The notes below the pieces were generated by a model. It did no database searches. It had not been told where the DNA came from and saw only the letters and a list, made by a program, of their open reading frames with translations. From positions 1 through 59,745 of IMG/VR virus record IMGVR_UViG_3300017991_000121: a stretch of DNA of 59,745 bases; one strand, written 5' to 3'. Each line of letters starts with the position of its first letter. Position 1 is the first letter of the stretch. The translations under genes and the position numbers were made by a program. This document shows positions 49,637-57,252 of this stretch, one piece after another. Origin of the DNA: a virus.

Positions 49637-52600
49637 GCGCCGAGATCCGCGAGCTGTTCCAGGCGCAGTCTGACGCGGTCCAGAACCTGTCCGCCCAGGC
49701 GCAAAAGCGCGCCCTACGGATCACCCAGGCGCGCCTCAAGGCGATCCGCAAGGAACTCCAGCGCCTGGAGCCTGGGTCGTGGGGGTACGCGTCCCGCGCG
49801 GCCACCATGCGCCAGTTGCAGGTAGCCGTGGGGGAACTGGCGGTCCTCCAGGGCCAGGCCCTCCAGGGCCACCTCCGCAAGGTGGGCGGGGTGTCGGCCC
49901 GCACCGCGGCCCAGACCCTGCGCCAACTGGACAAGCACTACGCAGGGGTGGTGCGCCCCCTTCGGTTCGACACCACCCGGTGGATCACGGAGAACGCCCA
50001 GATGGCAAGCCAGGTGCGCCTCCGGGAGTACAGCCAGTCCTTTGCTCGGTACGGCTCCCGCACCGTGTCCCGGATCGAGGAGGAGATCGCCGGCACCATT
50101 CTCACCGGGGAACCCTGGTGGAAGGCGCGGCAGAAAGTGTGGCAGGCCACCCGGCACGTCGTTGGGGATAACCAGTGGATGGTGGATCGGATCTGCCGCA
50201 CGGAGACGGCGGCCGCGTACAACGGCACCCAACTGGCCGCCATGATGGAGGAGGACGTAGACCCCGACGACCGCATGATGAAGCGCCTGGTGGCCACGTT
50301 CGACGGGCGGACGGGCAAGGACTCCGTGATGCTCCACGGTCAGACGGTGCCTGTGGACAAGCCGTTCGTGGACCCCTACTTCGGCAAGGAGTACATGGCG
50401 CCGCCCAACCGCCCCAACGACCGCGAGGTGATCGTCCCGTGGCGCCAGTCCTTCGGGGAGATGTACGCCGGGGGGAGCGAGGGGTTCATCGCGGACACCG
50501 CCGCCACGGACGAGTGGGGCGGCCCCGTGGTGGTGGCCGAAGGCAAGATGAGCGCCGCGGTTCAGCGGCGGCTCCGAGACCTGGCCAAGCGGAGCGCACA
50601 GCCCCGGAGCCTGGACGAGATCCGCCGCCAGATGGTCCGGGGGCAACTGGCCGACCTCCGCCGCCAGATGGACCAGTACCTCAAGATGCGCACGGGGATG
50701 ACCGCGGAGGAGGCCCTTCGCCTGGACACCACCCTCACCGGCCTTCGGCGGTCCATCGCTGGCCTGGAGGACGAGGGGGTGATGCTCGACCTGCGGATCG
50801 CGGACGCCAAGGCCAAGTTGGACATGCCCGAGGGGACGTTCGCCAAGACCCACGCGGCGGCGGAGTACGGGGTCAACCCCAAGACGGTCAACGCGGCGGT
50901 GAAGAAGGGGGACCTCAAGTACATCGACGTGGAACTGCCTGGGGGGCGCGTGGTCAAGGGCTTCGACGCGCAGGAGTTCCACGAGTGGGCGCGGGACGCC
51001 AAGAAGGTCCGGGGGTGGGACAAGCCCTTCCCGCCCAAGCCCCCGCCCCGCAAGCCCATCCACAAGCCCAAGCCCCCCACCCCGCCCAAGCCCCCGGACC
51101 CAGTGCCGCCGCGGCCGCCCAAGGTCCCCACGGTGGACGGGGTGGCCGTCACCGATGGCCGCCTCACGATCACCCGCGCGGGCGCGTCGGTGCAGGACAC
51201 GTGGGGGATCAACCCCAAGGCGATCAAGGCCGCCATCGACAGCGGGGACCTCAAGCTGATCAAGGTGGTGGGCCCTGACGGCAAGAAGACCAAGGGGTTC
51301 GACGCGGCGGAGTTTCAGGTGTGGGCCCGGGACGCCAAGAAGAAGCGGGGGTGGAAGGGGGACCACCCCGACATCACCGGCGGCAAGGTGGCCCCCAAGC
51401 CGGAACCGGGACCCAAGACCCCGCCCAAGCCCGCGCCCAAGCCCAAGGGGAAGGGCAAAACCGAGCCCAAGCCCAAGGCGCCCAAGCGCGTCCTGATCAG
51501 CAAGACCAAGGCCGCCAAGGAGGTGGGGGTGCCGGCCAAGGACATCAAGGCCGCCGTGGCCCGGGGTGAGTTGACGGAGTACGGGGCCAAGAAGCAACTG
51601 GACCTGGAGGAGGTCAAGGCCTGGGCCGCCAAGCACCAGGCCGGGCCCAAGCCCGGCAGGGCCATGGACCCCGCGCGGCGACCGGGGGCGTGGCGAGACA
51701 AGACCGCCACGGACATCATCGACCGCAAGGAACTTCTCCGCGCCACCAAGCGGATCGACGCGGACGACCTCAAGGAGGGAGCGGAGGTTCTGTGGAAGGG
51801 GAACATCCCCGCCCGGGTCAAGGAGATCGACGGCCAGTATGTGGTCCTGGACGTGGGCGGCGGCGCCACCATCGAGACCGCGATGGAACGGTACTCCGTC
51901 ACCCTGTACACCGACAGCGCCGCGTTCCGCCGCCACCTGGGGGAGCCCAAGTCCAAGATCGAAGCCCTGCGGCGAGCCCAGGCGCGGATGGAGGCCCACC
52001 ATCACCAGGCTCGCCGCGGGAGTCCTGCGGATCGCTTGTACCGGGACGTGGGGGACAGCCGCCCGGACCTGGCCCAGGCGCGCACCGACGCGCGGGTGGC
52101 CGAGTTCAAGCAGGATCTCACCCGTGAGTTCCGGGTGGCGTACTCCGACGCCAAGATGGCCTCCACCGCGGATGGGGCCGGGCAGTTGCAGATCGGCAAG
52201 CCCCCCGACCTCCCCGAAGGCCTGCGGAGTCCAGTGGGGATGCGGCGTGATGGCAAGCCCGACGCACTGGCGTACCAGCCCGTGGAGGTGCGCAAGGAGG
52301 TGCAACGGCGCGCCAAGGCGGCCGGGAAAGTCCAAGGCCCCTCCCCCGAGTGGCGCGTGTTCGTGGAGGACACCCTCCAGGCGATGCACAAGGAGCGATC
52401 CGCGGTGGTCCGCAAGGCCATCGACGCCGATGAGGCCACGTTCATGGCGTCCAGAAAGCGCCAGCGGAAGGCCATGGCGGAACACGCCCGCAGGGGCCGC
52501 AAGTCCGACTACGCCCCCAAGCGGCTGGACGAGTGGGAGGAGATCGGCACGGAGATCCGCGGGACCGTGGCCCGGGAGACCCGCCAGTTGGTGGAGGACG

Positions 52601-53295
52601 TGGCGTGGGCGCCAGACCAGATCGACTGGATTCAGGCCCTCCCGCCCAAGGACGAGAGCGGGGGGACGTTCGCGTTCTGCGGCCCCGGCGGCGGGTATGG
52701 CGGGGACACCGCGGAACTCATGGCCAACGGCCAGCGGCGCCCCTTGACGTACTTCGGGTACGGCCAACGGTCCATGGGCAACCGCGCCCAGGTGATGCAC
52801 AACTGGGAGCCGGGGGTGTTGGCCCACGCCGATGGGAAGATCGCCCACAACGCCATCCCCCGCGGCAAAGCCCGCAAGAAGCTCATGGACGACCTGGCCG
52901 ACGCGGGGGTCACGGGCAAGGACGCCCACGCCGAGATCGCGCGATCGGCCGTGGTCCGCCACGAGTTCGGCCACGCCGTGGACCACAACCTCCAGCACCT
53001 GGCCCGCCAGGGCAACGCGGAGGCCCAGGCCGTCCTGGACTTGTGGGAGAACGCGGTCAAGCAGGTCAACCGGGCCACGTGGCCGGACCTGGGCGGCCGC
53101 CCCGGCAAGAAACTGCGCCACGACGCCGAGCCCAAGGACGGGACGTGGGGCCAGTTGAGCCGGTACGCGTCGAGCAACCCCCGGGTGGAGGGTCTGGCCG
53201 AGGCCTTCGCCATGGCCACGTTCGGGGACTGGGACACCATCCCCAAGCCCCTCCACCGACCCCTCCAGATCATGCTCGGCCTTCTCAAGCCGTGA
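49633..53295 (+). CDS. giant MuF-type head protein with HTH repeats and zincin
   Basis: A 1220-residue protein, GTG overlapping the portal stop. Residues 1-290 are a MuF/SPP1 gp7 domain (VDRICRTETAAAYNGTQLAA, then APPNRPNDREVIVPW). Residues about 402-673 hold three HTH-like repeats joined by two Lys/Pro linkers (see repeat entry). Residues about 690-760 look like an SH3-type barrel (GAEVLWKGNIPARVKEIDGQ). The C-terminus has VRHEFGHAVDHN (about 1110) and NPRVEGLAEAFAMATF (about 1190), the zinc motif and third ligand of a zincin. Head proteins of this class carry enzymes into the host with the DNA. Confidence 0.75.
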   Translation: MSAEIRELFQAQSDAVQNLSAQAQKRALRITQARLKAIRKELQRLEPGSWGYASRAATMRQLQVAVGELAVLQGQALQGHLRKVGGVSARTAAQTLRQLDKHYAGVVRPLRFDTTRWITENAQMASQVRLREYSQSFARYGSRTVSRIEEEIAGTILTGEPWWKARQKVWQATRHVVGDNQWMVDRICRTETAAAYNGTQLAAMMEEDVDPDDRMMKRLVATFDGRTGKDSVMLHGQTVPVDKPFVDPYFGKEYMAPPNRPNDREVIVPWRQSFGEMYAGGSEGFIADTAATDEWGGPVVVAEGKMSAAVQRRLRDLAKRSAQPRSLDEIRRQMVRGQLADLRRQMDQYLKMRTGMTAEEALRLDTTLTGLRRSIAGLEDEGVMLDLRIADAKAKLDMPEGTFAKTHAAAEYGVNPKTVNAAVKKGDLKYIDVELPGGRVVKGFDAQEFHEWARDAKKVRGWDKPFPPKPPPRKPIHKPKPPTPPKPPDPVPPRPPKVPTVDGVAVTDGRLTITRAGASVQDTWGINPKAIKAAIDSGDLKLIKVVGPDGKKTKGFDAAEFQVWARDAKKKRGWKGDHPDITGGKVAPKPEPGPKTPPKPAPKPKGKGKTEPKPKAPKRVLISKTKAAKEVGVPAKDIKAAVARGELTEYGAKKQLDLEEVKAWAAKHQAGPKPGRAMDPARRPGAWRDKTATDIIDRKELLRATKRIDADDLKEGAEVLWKGNIPARVKEIDGQYVVLDVGGGATIETAMERYSVTLYTDSAAFRRHLGEPKSKIEALRRAQARMEAHHHQARRGSPADRLYRDVGDSRPDLAQARTDARVAEFKQDLTREFRVAYSDAKMASTADGAGQLQIGKPPDLPEGLRSPVGMRRDGKPDALAYQPVEVRKEVQRRAKAAGKVQGPSPEWRVFVEDTLQAMHKERSAVVRKAIDADEATFMASRKRQRKAMAEHARRGRKSDYAPKRLDEWEEIGTEIRGTVARETRQLVEDVAWAPDQIDWIQALPPKDESGGTFAFCGPGGGYGGDTAELMANGQRRPLTYFGYGQRSMGNRAQVMHNWEPGVLAHADGKIAHNAIPRGKARKKLMDDLADAGVTGKDAHAEIARSAVVRHEFGHAVDHNLQHLARQGNAEAQAVLDLWENAVKQVNRATWPDLGGRPGKKLRHDAEPKDGTWGQLSRYASSNPRVEGLAEAFAMATFGDWDTIPKPLHRPLQIMLGLLKP
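50836..51650 (+). repeat. three HTH-like coding repeats
   Basis: Copy 1 (50836-51015): AAAEYGVNPKTVNAAVKKGD, then GFDAQEFHEWARDAKKVRG. Copy 2 (51157-51370): WGINPKAIKAAIDSGDLK, then GFDAAEFQVWARDAKKKRG. Copy 3 (51487-51650): AAKEVGVPAKDIKAAVARGE, then DLEEVKAWAAKHQ. Each has the excisionase/MerR-type layout: helix-turn-helix, 'G-x-L', a short wing, then an acidic-start helix. Linkers are Pro/Lys-rich. Confidence 0.65.
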
Positions 53296-53326
53296 CAACG
53301 CCGGCGCCAAGGCGCAAGGTGGGACC

Positions 53327-53605
53327 ATGGCAGAGCCCCAAGACCCCGGCCCCGTGGTGGACTACAACCCGATTTGCCGACACTGCATCCACTCCGGCGC
53401 CGGCAACGGCGAGGCCAAGTGGGACTGCGGCGCGTACCCCGATGGCGTCCCCCTGCGGATCCTCCAAGGTGACCCCCACGTGGGGGTGGCGAGCGACCAG
53501 GCAGGCACCCAGACTTTCACCCCGATCCCCTACATGATCCCCACCCTGCGCGGGATGGTGGCGGAGGGGGAACTGCCGCGGAAAGTGCTCTCCGCGCTGG
53601 GTTAG
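53327..53605 (+). CDS. small zinc-binding protein, 92 aa
   Basis: ATG at 53327. PICRHCIHSGAGNGEAKWDC followed by GAYPDGVPLRILQG belongs to a recurrent phage pattern: CxxCxH...C-x-(A/F)YPdGIP. Three Cys and a His could bind one zinc. Likely an accessory factor at the end of the packaging operon; function unknown. Confidence 0.6.
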   Translation: MAEPQDPGPVVDYNPICRHCIHSGAGNGEAKWDCGAYPDGVPLRILQGDPHVGVASDQAGTQTFTPIPYMIPTLRGMVAEGELPRKVLSALG

Positions 53606-53864
53606 CCGGCATCCCCCGCGCCGCGGCGCCCTTGCTCGTGCCAGGAGGTGAGTTGACCGCGGCGCGGGGTGGCCTTTCCCAACGCTGCGCAGGTCCGCGC
53701 GGCCGCGTCAACCCCCCGCGGCCACCCTGTGCGCGGGGTGGGCTACCCCCCAAAAGTGCGCGTTTTGCGCACCCCCACGGGGGACTCCTAGAGGATGGGC
53801 CCCGGCTCGACCCCGCTCCTCCAGGCCGCCGGGGCACCGTGCAGGGGGGCTGCGTCCCGTGTTC
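53606..53864 (+). other. non-coding region with dense hairpins
   Basis: No credible gene. Contains GGCCGCG/CGCGGCC (near 53701-53722), GTGCGC-GTTTT-GCGCAC (53756-53772), and CCCCC-AC-GGGGG just after. These could end transcription of the packaging operon, though no long T-tract follows. Together with 53865-53968 it forms the control region of the AAA+ gene. Confidence 0.5.
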
Positions 53865-53885
53865 GGTTATTTGGTGAAAATAACC
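53865..53885 (+). promoter_or_regulatory. 19-bp dyad operator, copy 1
   Basis: GTTATTTGGTGAAAATAAC (53866-53884) with arms GGTTATTT and AAATAACC. On the reverse strand it is 16/19 identical to the second copy at 57167-57185. It overlaps the -35 of the promoter for the AAA+ gene and is strikingly A+T rich for this genome. Confidence 0.75.
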
Positions 53886-53901
53886 GGGGAGGGGGTATAT
53901 T
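53871..53901 (+). promoter_or_regulatory. promoter of AAA+ gene
   Basis: TTGGTG (53871-53876), 19-bp spacer and TATATT (53896-53901). The -35 lies inside the operator, so a bound regulator would block it. Confidence 0.55.
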
Positions 53902-53906
53902 TGAGA

Positions 53907-53927
53907 CCCGGGGGACGGACCCCCGGG
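53907..53927 (+). other. GC hairpin in 5' leader of AAA+ gene
   Basis: CCCGGGGG (53907-53914) pairs with CCCCCGGG (53920-53927), 5-nt loop. It is just after the start of transcription and upstream of the ribosome site AAGGAAACGAG. A near match sits in the leader of the 57253 gene. Confidence 0.55.
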
Positions 53928-53968
53928 AGACACCACACCAACCCAAACCCAAGGAAACGAGACAGACC

Positions 53969-55345
53969 ATGCAGGACTACACCACCACCCTCACCCACCG
54001 CGAGCTTCTCAACATCATGATCGCCGCCTGGTTCACCCCCGGCCGGAAGGGCTCCGCCGCGGTTGCCACCAACGACACCGCCGCGCCCCGCGGCCGCTCC
54101 GCCGCCGACACCGCCGACACCCCGGACGCCGACACCGCCCCGACCGACGCCGCGTGGGTCCGGGAACACGGTGCCGCGATCCCCTTCGGACTCAACCTGC
54201 TGGTGTGGGATGAGCCCGGAACCGGGAAGACCTCCGCGGTGGAGTTGCTCGGCTGGGTGTGCGGGTTCGACCACGTCCAGACGATCGCCCTCAACAACCG
54301 TGCCCCGGAGGACGTGGGCGGCTACGCGGTGCCCAACAAGACCCGGACGGGGATGACCAAGCTCCCCGACGGGTGGGTGGACGCCGCCAACGGCGCCCGC
54401 CGCTCCCTGGTCGTGTTTGACGAGTTCACCGTGGACGAGGACCGCCAGGCCGCCGCCCTCCGGGTGTTCTCCGAGCGGATGGCCGGGGAGTTCCGCATCC
54501 TCCCCCACGTGCGCACCGTGGCGCTCGCCAACCCCCCGATGTGCGCCGCCACCCCTAACGAGATCACCCCGCCCAACGCCAACCGGTTCGGGCACTGCAC
54601 GTTCGTCCCCTTCAGTGAGGACGAGTTCGGTGACTGGCTGATCGCCGGCGCCGGGAGCCAGGAGATCGAGCAGATCGACCCCGACGCCCACGAGGCCCGC
54701 ATCCTGGCCGCCTGGCCCGAGGCGTTCGGTAAGGCCGCCGCCCTGGTCAAGGGGTACCTGCGCCGGTTCCCCCACCACCTCCACCAGATGCCCAAGGGCC
54801 AGGGGTTCCGCAACCCTGGTGACGGTGAGGAGGACAACCTCCGGTGGGCGAGCCGCCGGATCTGGGAGAACGTGGCCCGTGCCGTTGCCTCCGCCGAGTG
54901 CCACGGCCTCACGGAGGTGGAGACGGACTCGTTCATCGGGTTCTTCCTTCCCGCCGGTATCGCCGCGGGGTTCAACACTTTCCGCCGTGAGCAGGACATC
55001 CCGGAGCCCCGCGCCCTCCTGACGGGGAACGCCAAGTTCCGCATCACCCCCAAGGTGGACCGGACCTTCGCGGTGCTGGAGATGTGCGCCGGGTTCCTGG
55101 CCAACACCACGGACCCCGCACGGGTGGACATGGCCCGGGTGTGGTGGGGCCTGGCCGCTGAGGTGCTGGAGCACACCCACGGGGGGAAGGACTTTGTGGT
55201 CCCCTCCGCCAAGATCATGGCCCGGCCCAAGGCCAAGGGCGGCGCCGGGCTGGGACAGGACGTGGTCCCCGAGGCCGCCCCGGTGGTGACCGCCTTGTAC
55301 GACGTGCTCGCCGCGGAACGGGACGCCAAGCGGGCCGCCAAGTAG
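53969..55345 (+). CDS. AAA+ ATPase (MoxR/CbbQ-like)
   Basis: A 458-residue protein. The ATG at 53969 is chosen over earlier in-frame starts because it follows the promoter, leader hairpin and AAGGAAA site. Walker A is DEPGTGKTSA (about 81-88; the first Gly of the motif is Asp), Walker B LVVFDEFTVDEDRQ (about 147), and sensor 1 VALANPPMCAATPNE (about 184). This is the MoxR/CbbQ pattern. Such ATPases act with VWA proteins, and one follows at once, so the pair probably forms a remodelling complex. Confidence 0.8.
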   Translation: MQDYTTTLTHRELLNIMIAAWFTPGRKGSAAVATNDTAAPRGRSAADTADTPDADTAPTDAAWVREHGAAIPFGLNLLVWDEPGTGKTSAVELLGWVCGFDHVQTIALNNRAPEDVGGYAVPNKTRTGMTKLPDGWVDAANGARRSLVVFDEFTVDEDRQAAALRVFSERMAGEFRILPHVRTVALANPPMCAATPNEITPPNANRFGHCTFVPFSEDEFGDWLIAGAGSQEIEQIDPDAHEARILAAWPEAFGKAAALVKGYLRRFPHHLHQMPKGQGFRNPGDGEEDNLRWASRRIWENVARAVASAECHGLTEVETDSFIGFFLPAGIAAGFNTFRREQDIPEPRALLTGNAKFRITPKVDRTFAVLEMCAGFLANTTDPARVDMARVWWGLAAEVLEHTHGGKDFVVPSAKIMARPKAKGGAGLGQDVVPEAAPVVTALYDVLAAERDAKRAAK

Positions 55346-55376
55346 GACCACCACGGACTAGGAAAGGAACAGACCC

Positions 55377-56705
55377 ATGACCACCGACGCCATCACCACC
55401 GCCACCCTGGACCCCGCGATCCGCCGCAAGGCCCGTGATGTCCTGTCCGTTGCCCGCGCGATCTTCCGGGGTCGCGCCCCCTACTGGTACAACGCCCTGT
55501 GCAAGTTGATCGTGGTGGAGGCCCCCGGGCTCGCCACCTACGCCGTGTCGAGCCGGGGACAGCTCCTCCACGACCCCTCCACCACGGTCCAGTGGGCCGA
55601 CCAGTGGGGGACCGACACGATCGCCGGGGTCCTGGCCCATGAGGTGCTCCACATCATCCTGGAACACCTCCTCCGCCGGGGGAACCGGACACCCCGCCGC
55701 TGGAACATCGCCGCCGACTTGTTCATCAACTGCCTCCTCCGGGACGCGGGGTGGAAGCTCCCCCCGGTGGGCGTGTTCCCCGAGCAGTTCAAACACAAGA
55801 CCACCGGCGCCCCCCTGCCCGGCGGCCTGACCGCGGACGAGTATTACGACCTCCTCCCCGACTACGAGAACGACCAGGGGGGTGACGCGGACAAGGACGG
55901 GAACGGCCAGGAGGGCCCGTGTAACGGCGACTGCGGCTCCGGTGCCGGCGGTGAGGCCATGCCGGAGGAGCCGGAGGCCGGTGCCAACGGTGGGTCGGAC
56001 GGGGAACGGTCCCTGGACGAGCTTCGGAAGGCCGCCGAGGACGCGGCCCGTGAGACGGCCAACGCCGCCAAGTCCAACCCCGGTTCGGTGCCCGGTGCGA
56101 TGCGCCGGTGGGCGGAACAGGCCCTCAAGCCCCCGGTGGTCCCCTGGACGCAGGTGCTCAACCGGGCCGGGACCGCGGTGATGGCCAAGGCCGGACGGGG
56201 GCGCCGTTCCTACCGCCGGCCCCACCGCCGCCAGTCGTGCATGGGCGCCCATCCCCGGACCCCGGTCCTCCCCTCCAGGGAGACCAACGTGTGCGACGTG
56301 TGGTTCGCGGTGGACACGAGCGGCTCGATGTCGGCCCGGGACCTCACCCGCGCCGCCTCCGAGATCGACTCGGTTCTCCGCCGCCGGAAGGGCCGGGTGG
56401 CCACCCTGGCGTGTGACGCCGCGGTCCAGGGTGAGCCCAAGACCGTCAAGTCCATCCAGGAGGTGCTTCCCATGCTCCGCGGCGGCGGGGGGACGGACTT
56501 CCGACCGATCTTCGCCAAGGTGATGGAACAACCGGCCAAGGCCCGTCCCGACCTCGTGGTGGTGATCACGGACGGGTTCGGCCCCGCCCCCGAAACGGCG
56601 CCGCCGGGGGTGGCGGTGATCTGGGTGATCACGGAGGGTGGCCGGGCCCCGGTGTCCTGGGGGGAGATCATCCACATCAACGAGTCCAAGTTGCGGGCGG
56701 CGTAG
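55377..56705 (+). CDS. zincin-like/VWA-like protein, AAA+ partner
   Basis: A 442-residue protein 31 nt after the AAA+ gene, with AGGAAAGGAA upstream. The N-terminal domain has LAHEVLHIILEHLLRRGN (HExxH at about 88) and NIAADLFINCLLRDAGW, a layout I know from phage and bacterial 'metallopeptidase-like plus VWA-like' proteins. An acidic, Gly-rich linker follows (about 165-220). The C-terminal domain has WFAVDTSGSMSARDLTRA (MIDAS DxSxS near 313), then VVVITDGFGP. VWA proteins present substrates to MoxR-type ATPases. Confidence 0.8.
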   Translation: MTTDAITTATLDPAIRRKARDVLSVARAIFRGRAPYWYNALCKLIVVEAPGLATYAVSSRGQLLHDPSTTVQWADQWGTDTIAGVLAHEVLHIILEHLLRRGNRTPRRWNIAADLFINCLLRDAGWKLPPVGVFPEQFKHKTTGAPLPGGLTADEYYDLLPDYENDQGGDADKDGNGQEGPCNGDCGSGAGGEAMPEEPEAGANGGSDGERSLDELRKAAEDAARETANAAKSNPGSVPGAMRRWAEQALKPPVVPWTQVLNRAGTAVMAKAGRGRRSYRRPHRRQSCMGAHPRTPVLPSRETNVCDVWFAVDTSGSMSARDLTRAASEIDSVLRRRKGRVATLACDAAVQGEPKTVKSIQEVLPMLRGGGGTDFRPIFAKVMEQPAKARPDLVVVITDGFGPAPETAPPGVAVIWVITEGGRAPVSWGEIIHINESKLRAA

Positions 56706-56731
56706 TCCCGCCTGCGGGTGTGGTGCCCATG

Positions 56732-56760
56732 GACCCCCGGGGGATCGACCCCCGGGGGTC
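56732..56760 (+). terminator. terminator after VWA gene
   Basis: A perfect 12-bp stem, GACCCCCGGGGG (56732-56743) with CCCCCGGGGGTC (56749-56760), 5-nt loop ATCGA, followed by GCTTTGTCT. It ends the AAA+/VWA transcript. Confidence 0.75.
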
Positions 56761-57162
56761 GCTTTGTCTGGTGCCCCAGCACGCCCCGTCGAGCGAGCCC
56801 CATCCCTTCCCGGTCCCACGGTGGACCCCCGGGCACCCCGGGGCTCGCACGGGGGACGTGCGGTCCTGGACGAGGGTGGGGCCGGTAGCTGTCCGCCAAG
56901 GCTCCAGCAGACCCCCATTTCCAGCGTGCTGGGCCCCGCTCCAGTCGGAAGGGGAAGGTGAGACCCCTCCACCCGGGCCAGCGCCGGGGGGCCTGCGGAG
57001 CCTGCGGGGGCCTCGTGATCTGCCCCAGATCACCACTCCTGGCCGGGGTGGGCCCCTGGTGCTCGGAAGGGTACGCTGCCGTCTCGTTTGCGGGGTGCCA
57101 CGGGGTGCTCCCGTAGGGGGTTCGCAGAAGGCCCCGCACAGGGGTGCTGCACCCCGCGGTGA
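56761..57162 (+). other. 400-bp non-coding region
   Basis: No credible gene: the open frame from 56720 lacks a ribosome site and has shadow-like composition. It contains an exact palindrome (57013-57031), three GGGGTGC copies (57092, 57102, 57141, the last within GGGGTGCTGCACCCC), and a control region at its end. It could hold regulatory sites, a structured RNA or a replication element; nothing decides between these. Confidence 0.45.
57013..57031. repeat. perfect 19-bp palindrome
   Basis: GTGATCTGCCCCAGATCAC: two 8-base arms (57013-57020, 57024-57031) around CCC. It is in non-coding DNA, with no T-tract after it, so it looks more like a protein-binding site than a terminator. Confidence 0.6.
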
Positions 57163-57168
57163 TACAGT
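57160..57168 (+). promoter_or_regulatory. extended -10 promoter of 57253 gene
   Basis: TGATACAGT (TG at 57160, -10 TACAGT at 57163-57168). The start of transcription would lie within the operator at 57167-57185. Confidence 0.5.
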
Positions 57169-57185
57169 TATTTTCACTTGATAAC
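57167..57185 (+). promoter_or_regulatory. 19-bp dyad operator, copy 2
   Basis: GTTATTTTCACTTGATAAC. It differs from the reverse complement of copy 1 (GTTATTTTCACCAAATAAC) at only three central bases. GTTAT and ATAAC form the outer dyad. It covers the last bases of the -10 and the likely transcription start. Confidence 0.75.
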
Positions 57186-57213
57186 TAAACGGTAACGGTC
57201 CACCATGGTGACC

Positions 57214-57230
57214 CGGGGGTGGACCCCCCG
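57214..57230 (+). other. GC hairpin in 5' leader of 57253 gene
   Basis: CGGGGG (57214-57219) pairs with CCCCCG (57225-57230), loop of 5. The sequence GACCCGGGGGTGGACCCCCC resembles the AAA+ leader (GACCCGGGGGACGGACCCCC). Confidence 0.5.
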
Positions 57231-57252
57231 CACGAAAGGAAACGACAGACCG

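Noticed and set aside
49714-53328. A 1204-codon open frame on the minus strand opposite the MuF gene
   Set aside because: High G+C DNA leaves long antisense frames open. The minus-strand frame has no ribosome site, and the + strand frame has recognisable MuF and zincin motifs.
53632-53877. An 81-codon + strand frame upstream of the AAA+ gene
   Set aside because: It runs into the operator and hairpins and lacks a plausible ribosome site at its CTG/ATG-type starts.
57061-57160. A tRNA gene (because of GGGGGTTCGCAG-like T-loop sequence)
   Set aside because: No acceptor stem, D-arm or anticodon arm can be drawn around it.
56761-57162. CRISPR array or attachment site from the short GGGGTGC repeats
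   Set aside because: Repeats are only 7 bases, unevenly spaced and not separated by uniform spacers; no integrase is present.
56720-57181. A 153-codon + strand frame in the non-coding region
   Set aside because: It runs through the terminator hairpin, palindrome and operator, has no ribosome site, and its composition is that of random G+C-rich DNA.
57205-57252. An earlier in-frame ATG for the 57253 gene
   Set aside because: It lies inside the leader hairpin with no ribosome site; the ATG at 57253 has AAAGGAAACGACAG upstream, matching the AAA+ gene.
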